From JBNAGF01 sp049801055 (GTDB taxonomy: Bacteria > Pseudomonadota > Alphaproteobacteria > Rhodobacterales > Rhodobacteraceae), in assembly GCF_049801055.1 (NCBI RefSeq), contig NZ_JBNAGF010000006.1:62001-126000 (forward strand): a DNA stretch of 64,000 nt. The letters are read 5' to 3'. Each line of letters starts with the position of its first letter. The first letter of the stretch is position 1. Shown in pieces: positions 1 to 7,893 of the stretch. The notes below the pieces were generated by a model. The model worked only from the letters and a program-made list of their open reading frames with translations. It had not been told where the DNA came from and searched no databases. A program made the position numbers and the translations under genes.

Positions 1-195
1 CTGTGGATTTACACACATCGTTGCACGGAAGGGGCATCAACAAATCCGCGAGATCTAGTGGAAATTGAAGGCTTGTCAGAGTTCAACCACGATATATAGT
101 TGATTGTAAGGCTGGGGCGGGGCTCCCGTCCCGGTGTCGACAACCCTGGCAGGTTCGGGGGGCAGAGGCAGGCAGGGCACGAAGGGGAATCTGCA

Positions 196-780
196 ATGGA
201 CGGCGATTTCAGAAGCGATTTCGTAAGAGAGCCGGGGGCTCTCAAACACCATCCGGCGCTGGTGCTGAATGCGGATTACAGACCCTTGTCCTATTACCCC
301 CTATCCCTTTGGCCATGGCAGGAGGCGATCAAAGCGGCATGGCTCGAGAGGGTGGACATCGTCGCCGAATATGACGAGGTGGTTCGCAGCCCGAGCACCG
401 TGATACGAATACCTTCGGTTGTTGTTCTCAAAGACTATGTAAAACCTCGAAAGCGCGTGGCCTTCACGCGCTTTAATTTATTTCTGCGGGATGAATTCCA
501 TTGCCAGTATTGCGGCGGCAAGGGCGATCTGACCTTTGATCACGTGGTGCCGCGTGCCGCTGGCGGTGTGACGAGTTGGGAAAACGTCGTTGCAGCCTGT
601 TCACCTTGCAACCTGCGCAAAGGGTCCAAGTCGCTGCGCCGTGCGGGGATGAGCCTTCGCAAACCGCCACGCCGCCCGCAAGCGGAGGAACTGCGCAATA
701 TCGGCCGCAAGTTTCCACCCAACCACCTGCACGAAAGCTGGATGGACTTCCTTTACTGGGACGCCGAACTCGACGCCTAA
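196..780 (+). CDS. HNH endonuclease family protein
   Basis: A 194-residue protein with a C-terminal HNH nuclease fold. CQYC is followed by a FDHVVPRAAGG core, then ENVVAACSPCN, which supplies the second zinc cysteine pair. This is the stand-alone bacterial HNH family (5-methylcytosine restriction/HNH type) common in Rhodobacteraceae chromosomes; its physiological substrate is unknown. An ATG at 100 is also in frame, but the ATG at 196 has a good ribosome binding site (AAGGGGAA, 7 bases upstream) and begins where conservation should start. It converges on ornithine cyclodeaminase downstream. No phage genes flank it, so it is probably a housekeeping gene and not mobile. Confidence 0.85.
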   Translation: MDGDFRSDFVREPGALKHHPALVLNADYRPLSYYPLSLWPWQEAIKAAWLERVDIVAEYDEVVRSPSTVIRIPSVVVLKDYVKPRKRVAFTRFNLFLRDEFHCQYCGGKGDLTFDHVVPRAAGGVTSWENVVAACSPCNLRKGSKSLRRAGMSLRKPPRRPQAEELRNIGRKFPPNHLHESWMDFLYWDAELDA

Positions 781-847
781 GCAGATCGCACGGGGTCGAC
801 CACAATCAAGCTGTTCAGTGTTTTGCCCGACGCCGGTTCCGGGCCCG

Positions 848-1936
848 TCACGCAGCTGAAGGGGCCGCCGCAGGAGCGGCTCTTTGCAGCATGCCGAAGA
901 GATCTCTGGGGTTGTCCGGGTCGGCCAGCAGGTCAAGGGCGTGATAGAGTCCGGTTTTTTCCAGCTGATCGCGAACATAGCGCAGGGCTGAAAAATCCTC
1001 GATTGCAAACCCGACACTGTCGAAGAGCGTGATCTGCTGTTGGGATGTGCGACCGGGAACCGCGCCGGTGATCACCTGCCACAGTTCTGTTACCGGATGA
1101 TCTGCATCCAGTTGCTGAATCTCGCCTTCGATCCGCGTCTGCGGTGGGTATTCGACGAAGATATCCGACCTTTGCAGGATTCCGGTCGCCAGTTCGGTCT
1201 TGCCCGGACAGTCACCGCCAATCGCGTTGATGTGGACGCCGCTGCCAACCATATTGTCGCTCAGGATGGTGGCGTTTTGCTTGTCGGCGGTGCAGGTGGT
1301 CAGGATCTGGGCCCCCTCGATGGCTTCTTCGGGGCTGGCGCAGGTGACAACGTCGATGTCCTGAGATTTCAGGTTGCGGGCGCATTTGATTGTCGCGGCC
1401 GGATCGGAATCAAAGAGCCGCACCGATTTCAGTCCGCAGATCGCCTTCATCGCAAGGGTCTGGAACTCGGACTGAGCCCCGTTTCCGATCATTGCCATCG
1501 TGTCCGCGCCTTTCGGAGCAAGATGCTTGGCGACCATCGCAGAGGTTGCGGCCGTGCGCAGAGCGGTGAGCAGGGTCATCTCGCTTAGAAGCACCGGGTA
1601 GCCGGTATCCACATCTGCCAGCAGACCAAAGGCAGTCACTGTCTGCAGGCCCTCGCTGGTATTCTTGGGGTGGCCGTTGACGTATTTGAACCCATACATT
1701 TCGCCATCCGAAGTCGGCATGAGTTCAATGACGCCGACCTCGGAGTGCGATGCGACGCGCGGGGTCTTGTCGAACAATTCCCAGCGGGCAAAGTCGTGCT
1801 CGATGTACTCTGCCAGTCCCCGCAACATGGTTTCGATGCCGATCCGGTGGATTAGCTGCATCATGTGGTCGACGGACACGAACGGGACAAGGGCCTTGTC
1901 CGATGGGGTCAGGTCATTGGGTTTGAAAGTGCTCAT
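848..1936 (-). CDS. ocd: Ornithine cyclodeaminase
   Basis: This cytosolic enzyme converts L-ornithine to L-proline and ammonia with bound NAD+. At 362 residues it is the usual length for the ornithine cyclodeaminase/mu-crystallin family. Visible landmarks are the LLTALRTAATSAMVAKHLAP segment near residues 122-141, the Rossmann motif AMIGNGAQSEFQ and the INAIGGDCPGKTEL segment. The ATG is preceded by GAGG seven bases upstream, only 9 bp after the arginase stop, so the two genes form an operon. Together they channel arginine through ornithine to proline. The C-terminal tail is rich in alanine and proline and is probably not functional. Confidence 0.93.
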   Translation of the reverse strand: MSTFKPNDLTPSDKALVPFVSVDHMMQLIHRIGIETMLRGLAEYIEHDFARWELFDKTPRVASHSEVGVIELMPTSDGEMYGFKYVNGHPKNTSEGLQTVTAFGLLADVDTGYPVLLSEMTLLTALRTAATSAMVAKHLAPKGADTMAMIGNGAQSEFQTLAMKAICGLKSVRLFDSDPAATIKCARNLKSQDIDVVTCASPEEAIEGAQILTTCTADKQNATILSDNMVGSGVHINAIGGDCPGKTELATGILQRSDIFVEYPPQTRIEGEIQQLDADHPVTELWQVITGAVPGRTSQQQITLFDSVGFAIEDFSALRYVRDQLEKTGLYHALDLLADPDNPRDLFGMLQRAAPAAAPSAA

Positions 1937-1945
1937 CGGAATACC

Positions 1946-2872
1946 TCAGGAATAAGCGCTGGTGGGACGGTCAAACACGCGGCGACCAAGGGCCGAGGCC
2001 GCAAGATCGACCATCATCTGCGCGGTGCGTCCGCGTTCGTCGAGAAACGGGTTGAGTTCGACCAGATCAAGCGAAGTCATCAGCCCACTGTCCGAAATCA
2101 TTTCCATCACGAGATGTCCTTCGCGGATGGTAGCACCGCCGGGAACCGTGGTGCCGACCGCTGGGGCGATCATCGGATCGAGAAAATCCACATCGAGCGA
2201 AACATGAAGCATACCGTTTGCTGCAGCCACCCCGGCAAGGAAGTCCTCGAGCGGTTTGGCGATTCCTGTCTCGTCGATCTTGCGCATGTCGTGAAAGTCG
2301 ATCTGCGTGCGTTGCAGCGCTTCGCGTTCGGCGGGGTCAACCGATCGCAGCCCGAGGATGCAGATGTTTTCCTGCGGCACGGGATTGGTAATCGGGGGAA
2401 AGCCGGCAAACCCCGGGCGGCCGGTTACGTAGCCCAGTGGTGTACCGTGCAGGTTTCCCGACGCGGTGGTGTCGGGCGTGTGAAAATCACTGTGCGCATC
2501 TAACCAGAGTACGAAAAGCGGGCGCCCGGCCTGTGCGGCATGGTTGGCGGCGCCGGCGACACTGCCCAGCGACAGGGCATGGTCGCCACCAAGAAAGATG
2601 GGAATCCCTCGGGGCAGGGCCTCTTCGGCGGTGCGGATCAACCGGTTGGTCCACCCAATCGTGCGGCTGGGCTGATAGAGATGACCATCATCGGGCTCGG
2701 GCCCATGGGCTGCAGGTGTCAGGTTGCCAAGATCCTCGACTTTGTGGCCAAGCCCGGACAGGGCCTCGGCCAAGCCGGCGGTTCGAAAGGAGTCTGGCCC
2801 CATGAGACAGCCTTGGCGACGTTTGCCGCTGTCTACAGGCGCACCAATCAGAATGCAGTTTTGAGTCGACAT
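1946..2872 (-). CDS. rocF: Arginase
   Basis: A ureohydrolase that cleaves L-arginine to L-ornithine and urea. It is 308 residues from the ATG at 2872, which matches the family length; the reading frame is open further upstream, but that extension is low-complexity and unlike arginases. All the manganese-binding motifs are present: GGDHALSLG, DAHSDFH and SLDVDFLDP. It is the first gene of an operon with ornithine cyclodeaminase and is divergent from an Lrp/AsnC regulator. This arrangement is typical of alphaproteobacterial arginine-catabolic loci induced by arginine. The regulator presumably acts in the 109-bp shared promoter region. Confidence 0.93.
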   Translation of the reverse strand: MSTQNCILIGAPVDSGKRRQGCLMGPDSFRTAGLAEALSGLGHKVEDLGNLTPAAHGPEPDDGHLYQPSRTIGWTNRLIRTAEEALPRGIPIFLGGDHALSLGSVAGAANHAAQAGRPLFVLWLDAHSDFHTPDTTASGNLHGTPLGYVTGRPGFAGFPPITNPVPQENICILGLRSVDPAEREALQRTQIDFHDMRKIDETGIAKPLEDFLAGVAAANGMLHVSLDVDFLDPMIAPAVGTTVPGGATIREGHLVMEMISDSGLMTSLDLVELNPFLDERGRTAQMMVDLAASALGRRVFDRPTSAYS

Positions 2873-2947
2873 CGAAAATCCGCCTTTTTGTTGCTTCTTT
2901 TCAGGATCTGGACAAATTGCGTTGAAGAGAAGGGTCGTTTTTGGCCA

Positions 2948-2970
2948 TAATGATCGGTGAATATTCATTA
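2948..2970. promoter_or_regulatory. Candidate Lrp operator between arginase and lrp
   Basis: The inverted repeat TAATGA (2948-2953) and TCATTA (2965-2970) is perfect, spans 23 bp, and sits just upstream of the lrp ribosome binding site in the divergent promoter region. Lrp/AsnC regulators usually autoregulate and control the adjacent divergent operon, so this is the natural binding site. It is a prediction from symmetry and position only. Confidence 0.4.
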
Positions 2971-2981
2971 CGGAGGGAGAA

Positions 2982-3407
2982 ATGGACAAAACGGATGAGC
3001 GGTTAATCGCGGCGTTGCGCCACAATGCACGTGCGTCACTGTCTGATCTCGCTCTGCAACTGAACCTGTCGCGCACCACGGTACGAGCCCGGATAGAGCG
3101 CCTCTTGCAGCGCGGAGACATCCTCGGATTTACCATAGTTTTGAAAGAGGACGTTCTTCAGGATCCGGTGCGCGGCCTGATGATGATCGGCATCGAAGGG
3201 CGCGGTGCTGGGCGTATCACGCGTCAGCTACAGGGGCTCAAGGAGGTTCGGGCGATCCACTCGACCAACGGGAGGTGGGATCTGATCGTGGAGCTGGGAA
3301 CGGAAACACTGGAGGATCTGGACACGGCACTGGCTAAGATCCGCACCTATGACGGTGTGCAGATCAGTGAAACCAGCCTGCTTCTATCGACCAAGAAATC
3401 GACCTGA
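2982..3407 (+). CDS. Lrp/AsnC family transcriptional regulator
   Basis: A 141-residue regulator with the Lrp layout: an N-terminal helix-turn-helix (about residues 5-50, including ARASLSDLALQLNLSRTTVRARIERL) and a C-terminal RAM ligand-binding domain (residues 65-135). It begins after a strong ribosome binding site (GGAGGGA). It is divergent from the arginase/ornithine cyclodeaminase operon, so arginine or ornithine is the likely effector and that operon its target, as for alphaproteobacterial PutR/ArgR-type Lrp proteins. The effector is inferred from context. Confidence 0.88.
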   Translation: MDKTDERLIAALRHNARASLSDLALQLNLSRTTVRARIERLLQRGDILGFTIVLKEDVLQDPVRGLMMIGIEGRGAGRITRQLQGLKEVRAIHSTNGRWDLIVELGTETLEDLDTALAKIRTYDGVQISETSLLLSTKKST

Positions 3408-3697
3408 GAGGATGAACAGCGGCCTCATTTTGCATGGTCACAAAAGAGTGAACCGGATTATCTGAACTGCTTTGAAATTCTTCCCGTGCCGAATTGTGAC
3501 GGCAATAAGGCATTGAAATACTTCATTTTTGAGAGAGATGAGGTTTCGAAGCCCTGCGCCAAAACCAGCGCATCCAACCAAAGCGGTCGGCAGGCAGGTG
3601 ACAAAAATAGTGATCTGTTCCTCAAAGCTCCTCCGTAACAGCGGCATTCACATTGCGCCGGGCAGACACAGTCGCGGCCATCAGAGGAGGAAAGTGA

Positions 3698-5287
3698 ATG
3701 CCTGGAACACAGACCATCAAAGAACTCGCTGCCGGCAATCCGGATTTTTCAATTCTCGTTTCGGCCCTGAGCTATCTCGACACTCAATTAAACGCCGGAC
3801 TGCTTGATCTGCTTGATGCTGACTCGACCGACGCCACGGTCTTCGCTCCGACCAACGCAGCTTTTGGAAAACTCGCTCAGGATCTCGGGTTTGCAGGTGA
3901 CGCGGGCAACACCAGCGACGTAACCGCATTTCTCGTTGCCAATGTTCCTGCAGAGCTACTTCTTCAAGTCGTCCAGTATCACGTTTCGCCAGGAACACAG
4001 CTGGCTGCAGACGTTGCCGCTGCGACCGAGTTGGCGACGCTGAACCCGTCAATGGCCACTATCGGGGTCGATCTGCCGACGCTGGTGGACAACGAACCCG
4101 ACCTCCTTGATCCGACCCTCGTAAGCACGGACAACATGGCCAGCAACGGTGTTGTTCACGCGATTGACCGCGTATTGCTGCCGGTCGACCTGCCGGGGAA
4201 CGATGCGCCCACAATCACGGGCATTCTCAACGCCAGCGGGTCGGGCTTTGATCAGAACGCTGCCGATTTTGATATCCTGCGCACGGCTGTTGAGACTGCG
4301 AAACTCGACGGGCTTCTGGATGACAGTTCGATCGACGTTACCGCGTTTGCACCGACTGACGGGGCTTTTGTGAACCTTGCGCAGGCTCTTGGTTACGGCC
4401 AGTCGGACGAAGAAGGAGCTTGGGGATACCTTGTCGAAGCTCTGACTCTTCTCGGGGGCGGAGACCCGATCCCGCTGCTGACTCAGGTGCTGCAGTATCA
4501 CGTGGCCGGCGAAAGCCTGCAGGCCAGCCAGGTGCTGTCTTCGATGACCATTCCGACCCTTCAGGGCGGGTCTTTGGGTGTGAACGGTACCCAGCTTCAG
4601 GACGCGGATCCGGACATTGCCGACCCGAATATCATCGTGACCGATATCCAGGCTGCGAACGGGATCGTGCATGGTATTGACGGAGTTCTGCTCCCGGCTG
4701 ATCTGCTGCAATCCAACGGTAGCAACGATGTCGATTTCATCATCGGTGGAAACGGTGGAGAAAAGTTCATCACCGGACGGGATCACGATTTGATCGATGG
4801 CAACGGTGGCGACGACCTCATTTTTGCCGGCAATGGCAAAGACGTGGCTTTCGGCGGAACCGGTGACGACCTCCTGCATGGTGGCAGAGGCATGGACCAG
4901 CTCTCGGGGAATGAAGGGAACGATGTATTGATCGGTGCCCGGGGTTCGGATGTGCTGAATGGCGGGGCAGGTAACGATGACCTGCTGGGCGGCCGTGGCA
5001 ATGACATCCTGAACGGCGGCAAAGGCAATGACATCCTGTTCGGCAATGGTGGAGCCGATACCTTTGTGATCGAGAAAAACAGCGGGTTCGACACGATCGT
5101 CGACTTCGGGGTTGGCAAGGACAAGATCGACCTTCGGGACTTCGCGATTGAGGGCGGTTTCCACGCCATCGAAGAGGACATCAACGAAGGCCTTCTCGGA
5201 ACATCGGTCGAACTCGGAGACGGGTCCGCGCTTTATGTTGTGGGGCTGGGTGGCGTTCACCTCGGCGCGGACGACTTCATCTTCTGA
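3698..5287 (+). CDS. Fasciclin-domain protein with C-terminal RTX calcium-binding repeats
   Basis: The 529-residue protein has two FAS1 domains (about residues 5-165 and 170-335), each with a FAPTNAAF or FAPTDGAF segment and a QYHV motif. About 110 residues of RTX nonapeptides (GGxGxDxLx type) follow at 350-460, then a C-terminal region ending in a run of hydrophobic residues. No N-terminal signal peptide is present. RTX repeats with an uncleaved C-terminal signal imply type I secretion, with calcium-dependent folding outside the cell. FAS1 domains are adhesive, so a surface or biofilm role is likely. No type I exporter genes are adjacent. The start has the ribosome binding site GAGGAGG at 3684-3690. 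Confidence 0.9.
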   Translation: MPGTQTIKELAAGNPDFSILVSALSYLDTQLNAGLLDLLDADSTDATVFAPTNAAFGKLAQDLGFAGDAGNTSDVTAFLVANVPAELLLQVVQYHVSPGTQLAADVAAATELATLNPSMATIGVDLPTLVDNEPDLLDPTLVSTDNMASNGVVHAIDRVLLPVDLPGNDAPTITGILNASGSGFDQNAADFDILRTAVETAKLDGLLDDSSIDVTAFAPTDGAFVNLAQALGYGQSDEEGAWGYLVEALTLLGGGDPIPLLTQVLQYHVAGESLQASQVLSSMTIPTLQGGSLGVNGTQLQDADPDIADPNIIVTDIQAANGIVHGIDGVLLPADLLQSNGSNDVDFIIGGNGGEKFITGRDHDLIDGNGGDDLIFAGNGKDVAFGGTGDDLLHGGRGMDQLSGNEGNDVLIGARGSDVLNGGAGNDDLLGGRGNDILNGGKGNDILFGNGGADTFVIEKNSGFDTIVDFGVGKDKIDLRDFAIEGGFHAIEEDINEGLLGTSVELGDGSALYVVGLGGVHLGADDFIF

Positions 5288-5311
5288 AGCCACTGAATTT
5301 TGATCTTCAGG

Positions 5312-5342
5312 CGCCCCGTTCTCGGGGCGTCTGTTTATTTTT
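5312..5342 (+). terminator. Rho-independent terminator after the fasciclin-RTX gene
   Basis: The stem CGCCCCG/CGGGGCG with a TTCT loop (5312-5329) is followed by a T-rich run (TCTGTTTATTTTT). It lies 24 bp downstream of the fasciclin-RTX stop codon and also separates that gene from the convergent dsbB. Confidence 0.85.
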
Positions 5343-5802
5343 CTGGTAGGCGCGCAACCATTAGCCAGATGCCGGCAAGAGCAAGCGAGATGATCCCGTT
5401 CCACGTCGCCATCGACAGGCCAATGAATTCCCACGGGATGTCATCGCAGCGGACAAGCGGGGCGGACATGATCTGCTCCATAAGCTGCTCAGGGGTCAGC
5501 CCACCGATCGGTCCCGAGGTGCATGTGCTCGGACCTTCCCACCAGCCCTGTTCCACACCGCTGTGATAAAAGCCGATGGCCGATGTCGTAAGCGCAGCAA
5601 CCGCACCCAGCAGGGGCAGGACCCGTCCGGGCAGCAGCAGGGCCAGAATTCCGATCAGGACGGCCACCCCATGCGGGTATCGCTGCCAGATGCACATTTT
5701 GCAGGGCGCAAGACCACCGATATGCTGAAAGCCCCACGCCCCCAGCAACATTGCGGCGGATCCGCCGGCCGCCAAGAGGACAAGCAGTTTGCGGTTGGTC
5801 AT
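5335..5802 (-). CDS. dsbB: DsbB-family disulfide bond formation protein
   Basis: An inner-membrane protein of 155 residues with four hydrophobic segments. It has the two DsbB cysteine pairs: C34 and C37 in APCKMC at the first periplasmic loop, and C94 with C119 in the second loop. In the family this protein reoxidises DsbA and passes electrons to quinone. No dsbA lies nearby. It may be co-transcribed with the upstream small membrane protein, whose stop lies 27 bp before this ATG. Confidence 0.9.
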   Translation of the reverse strand: MTNRKLLVLLAAGGSAAMLLGAWGFQHIGGLAPCKMCIWQRYPHGVAVLIGILALLLPGRVLPLLGAVAALTTSAIGFYHSGVEQGWWEGPSTCTSGPIGGLTPEQLMEQIMSAPLVRCDDIPWEFIGLSMATWNGIISLALAGIWLMVARLPEK

Positions 5803-5829
5803 GTAAACCTATCTCCCTGCAGGGCTCCG

Positions 5830-6408
5830 TCAGAAGTAGCGAACCGCCGCGAAGCCACCGATCAGCAGCACGATGAACAATGTGAACAGGAGGCCAAGCC
5901 GCTTTTCAATGAATTCGCGGATTGGGTCGCCGAACCCCCAGAGCAATCCGGCAACGACGAAGAACCGCAATGCCCGGGCCAGAATCGAAGTGGCGATGAA
6001 CGTGCCCAATGGCATGCCGGTCCAGCCTGACATGATCGTAATCACCTTGTAGGGGAAGGGCGTGACGCCGGCGGTCAGGACCGCCCAGAACCCGAAATCG
6101 TTGAAGCGGGTGTTAAAGGCTTCCATGGCCTCTCCCTTGCCCATTGCCTCAAGGATCGGCGCGCCGATGCTGTCGTAGAAGAAGGCGCCGATGGCATAGC
6201 CCAGCATGCCGCCAAGAACCGAGGCCACCAGCGCCACCGAGGCAATCAACCAGGCCCGAGATGGCCGGGCCAGAATCATCGGGATCATCAGGACATCCGG
6301 CGGAATTGGGAAAAACGAACTTTCCACAAAGGCCACGAGCGCCAACACCCAGAGTGCATTGGGGTGATCGGCCATGCTGATGGTACGGTCGTATAGCGAT
6401 CTGAGCAT
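5830..6408 (-). CDS. YqaA/DedA-like (SNARE-associated) membrane protein
   Basis: A 192-residue integral membrane protein of the VTT/DedA-related YqaA group. FFPIPPDVLMIPMIL and GVTPFPYKVITIMSG are the two conserved re-entrant-loop signatures of this superfamily. Members have been linked to polyprenyl-phosphate or phospholipid flipping and to membrane homeostasis; the substrate here is unknown. The frame is open to 6477, but the ATG at 6408 (MLRSLYDRT) matches where family members begin. It is immediately upstream of dsbB and the two may share a transcript. Confidence 0.85.
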   Translation of the reverse strand: MLRSLYDRTISMADHPNALWVLALVAFVESSFFPIPPDVLMIPMILARPSRAWLIASVALVASVLGGMLGYAIGAFFYDSIGAPILEAMGKGEAMEAFNTRFNDFGFWAVLTAGVTPFPYKVITIMSGWTGMPLGTFIATSILARALRFFVVAGLLWGFGDPIREFIEKRLGLLFTLFIVLLIGGFAAVRYF

Positions 6409-6556
6409 CTGCGGTGAAATTCCTGACCGGTCCTGCCTGTTGCGGAAGGGGTAACCATGTGTCCGGGCCCGGGTCAACCGTCCTTGGCAAAATCAACAAA
6501 CTCCGCGCGTTTTACCTCTGGACCTGCGCCGCGCGGGGCGGTAGGTCAGGGGACGT

Positions 6557-6642
6557 GCCCAAGTGGCGGAATGGTAGACGCAGGGGATTCAAAATCCCCC
6601 GCCTTCACGGGCGTGAGAGTTCGAGTCTCTCCTTGGGCACCA
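6557..6642 (+). tRNA. tRNA-Leu (CAA)
   Basis: Cloverleaf by eye: acceptor GCCCAAG pairs with CTTGGGC, the D-arm contains GGAATGGTAGAC, and anticodon stem GGGGA/TCCCC holds loop TTCAAAA with anticodon CAA. There is a long variable arm CGCCTTCACGGGCG, T-arm GAGAG-TTCGAGT-CTCTC, discriminator A and an encoded CCA (6640-6642). The long variable arm and discriminator A fit tRNA-Leu, which reads UUG. Its 3' 59 bases are duplicated at 22357-22415, so it is the integration site of the element that follows. The element left the tRNA intact. Confidence 0.95.
6584..6642 (+). repeat. attL: tRNA-Leu 3' half
   Basis: This is the left copy of the 59-bp direct repeat, running from the anticodon stem (GGGATTCAAAA) through the encoded CCA. 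It is part of the intact tRNA gene and identical to 22357-22415. The flanking bases differ on both sides, which defines the repeat limits. Confidence 0.93.
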
Positions 6643-6677
6643 ATGACTTAGCCGATTTTGGCGAGTCACCGCAAAAT

Positions 6678-6702
6678 CTCTGTGATGTCATTGTGATGCA
6701 AG
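6678..6702 (+). repeat. Left arm-type integrase site (candidate)
   Basis: The motif TGTGATGTCATTGTGATG lies 36 bp inside attL. A near-identical copy with one base different lies at 22208-22225, just upstream of the integrase start near attR. Each copy contains two TGTGATG units. Paired sites of this kind at both ends of an element are what integrase arm-binding or excisionase sites look like. Confidence 0.55.
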
Positions 6703-6858
6703 TTAAGGTGAACCTGTAGCGCGGCCTAGTAACCGATGCTCGGCGTGACGCGCGCTGATCTGGCCTCGACGAACAGCGGCGCTGCAACAGTTCTCCCCGG
6801 CGTTTGTCCAGTTCGCCGGATACGTCACCAGATCAGCGCATGCTCGAAGACGGTGACG

Positions 6859-6889
6859 AAAAGGCCCCGCTCAACGGCGGGGCCTTTTT
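6859..6889. terminator. Bidirectional terminator at the left end of the element
   Basis: An 8-bp GC stem (GGCCCCGC 6863-6870 with GCGGGGCC 6877-6884) has a 6-base loop and is flanked by AAAA and TTTTT, so it works on both strands. It lies 4 bp beyond the stop of the leftmost element gene and would end the long leftward transcript before attL. Confidence 0.88.
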
Positions 6890-6893
6890 CGTT

Positions 6894-7838
6894 TCACTTC
6901 AGCCGGTCGGGTATCTTCGGGAACCGCGACAAGGCGGTCGGGTTAACTCGCTCGACGGGTCGCGAACGCTTTCCGACGACCTCTTCGTCAACTCGCCTGA
7001 CATCGTCGGTGACGTTCCCCTTCTCGATGTGAGCCTCGAGCACGTAGAGCAGCACGGCGTCGATGTTCCCTTCGGGGCTGCTGTCGATCCGGTCATAAAG
7101 AACCTTGTGATCATGCCACTTCACGAACGGGCCTCGCTCGCGCCAATACGTGAAGGCCGCCCCCCATGTGTTGAACCGCCAGCCGAACAGGATCGCCGGG
7201 GGGCGCTCGATCTTTCGCCGGGTTTTGCCTGCCTTCTGACGCAGTTCCCGAATGTGCTGCTCGATAGGAACATCAGGGCGGGTTTTCAGACGTTGATATA
7301 ATGCGGCATAACCGACTTCGAAGCGGTTCGCGACATGGGTTAGGTTGATGAACGGTCTGCCGTTCACGTAAACGAGATTTTTCACCTGCCGTTTGATCGC
7401 CTCTTCGCATGCCTGCTCCCAAGTGTAGTTGACGGATCGCATCAAAAGGCGGACGGGTTCGCTAGAAATACCGAATTTGGTGTAGACCTCCGTCTTTGAG
7501 TCGTAATGCTCGCCGCGAAACGACACAGGGGGCCTAGTGGATTTGATCGCGGCTTCGACAGCATCTTCAAATGAGAGACCTCGGCGTTCGTGTCCATTGA
7601 CGGTAGACCGATGAATACCGAACTTTGAAAAAACATGCGCCTTCTGAGCGTAGTTTTCCCCTCGAAACGTCACGGGGGCAGTCGTCCCCTTGTTTGGCGT
7701 CGTCAAAGCCCGTTCCAGCGTCCAACCCCCACGAAGTCTAGCCTGCGCTGTGTCGAGCGGCAGGCCCCACGCCTCGGCCCGTGCCTTCTGACTTGGGTAT
7801 TCGGTGCCTAGATGGTCCTTGCATGGAATACTTGGCAT
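6894..7838 (-). CDS. Repeat protein with HTH-like motifs (element accessory gene)
   Basis: A 314-residue protein of unrecognised specific function. It consists of about five repeats of 45-50 residues (near 5-45, 56-98, 105-150, 155-200 and a divergent one from 210). The pattern is VxFRGExYxSKxxVxxKFGIxxxxVxxxxxxGxxxExAxExAIK. Such repeats resemble the small NUMOD-like DNA-binding modules found next to phage nucleases, so sequence-specific DNA binding is a reasonable guess. The start is the ATG at 7838, with a strong ribosome binding site (AGGAGGAA). It is the last gene of the leftward block and ends just before a terminator. Confidence 0.75.
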   Translation of the reverse strand: MPSIPCKDHLGTEYPSQKARAEAWGLPLDTAQARLRGGWTLERALTTPNKGTTAPVTFRGENYAQKAHVFSKFGIHRSTVNGHERRGLSFEDAVEAAIKSTRPPVSFRGEHYDSKTEVYTKFGISSEPVRLLMRSVNYTWEQACEEAIKRQVKNLVYVNGRPFINLTHVANRFEVGYAALYQRLKTRPDVPIEQHIRELRQKAGKTRRKIERPPAILFGWRFNTWGAAFTYWRERGPFVKWHDHKVLYDRIDSSPEGNIDAVLLYVLEAHIEKGNVTDDVRRVDEEVVGKRSRPVERVNPTALSRFPKIPDRLK

Positions 7839-7893
7839 AACATTTCCTCCTAGTCTTGAGGGCTGCCCGGCTCTGGGCAGCCCTGAAGCCTCG

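Noticed and set aside
4740..5080. Regular repeats resembling a direct-repeat array
   Set aside because: They encode RTX nonapeptides in frame, so not a CRISPR or DNA-level repeat array.
4049..5434. 461-codon antisense frame across the fasciclin-RTX gene
   Set aside because: A mirror of the repeat structure of the real gene; no independent features.
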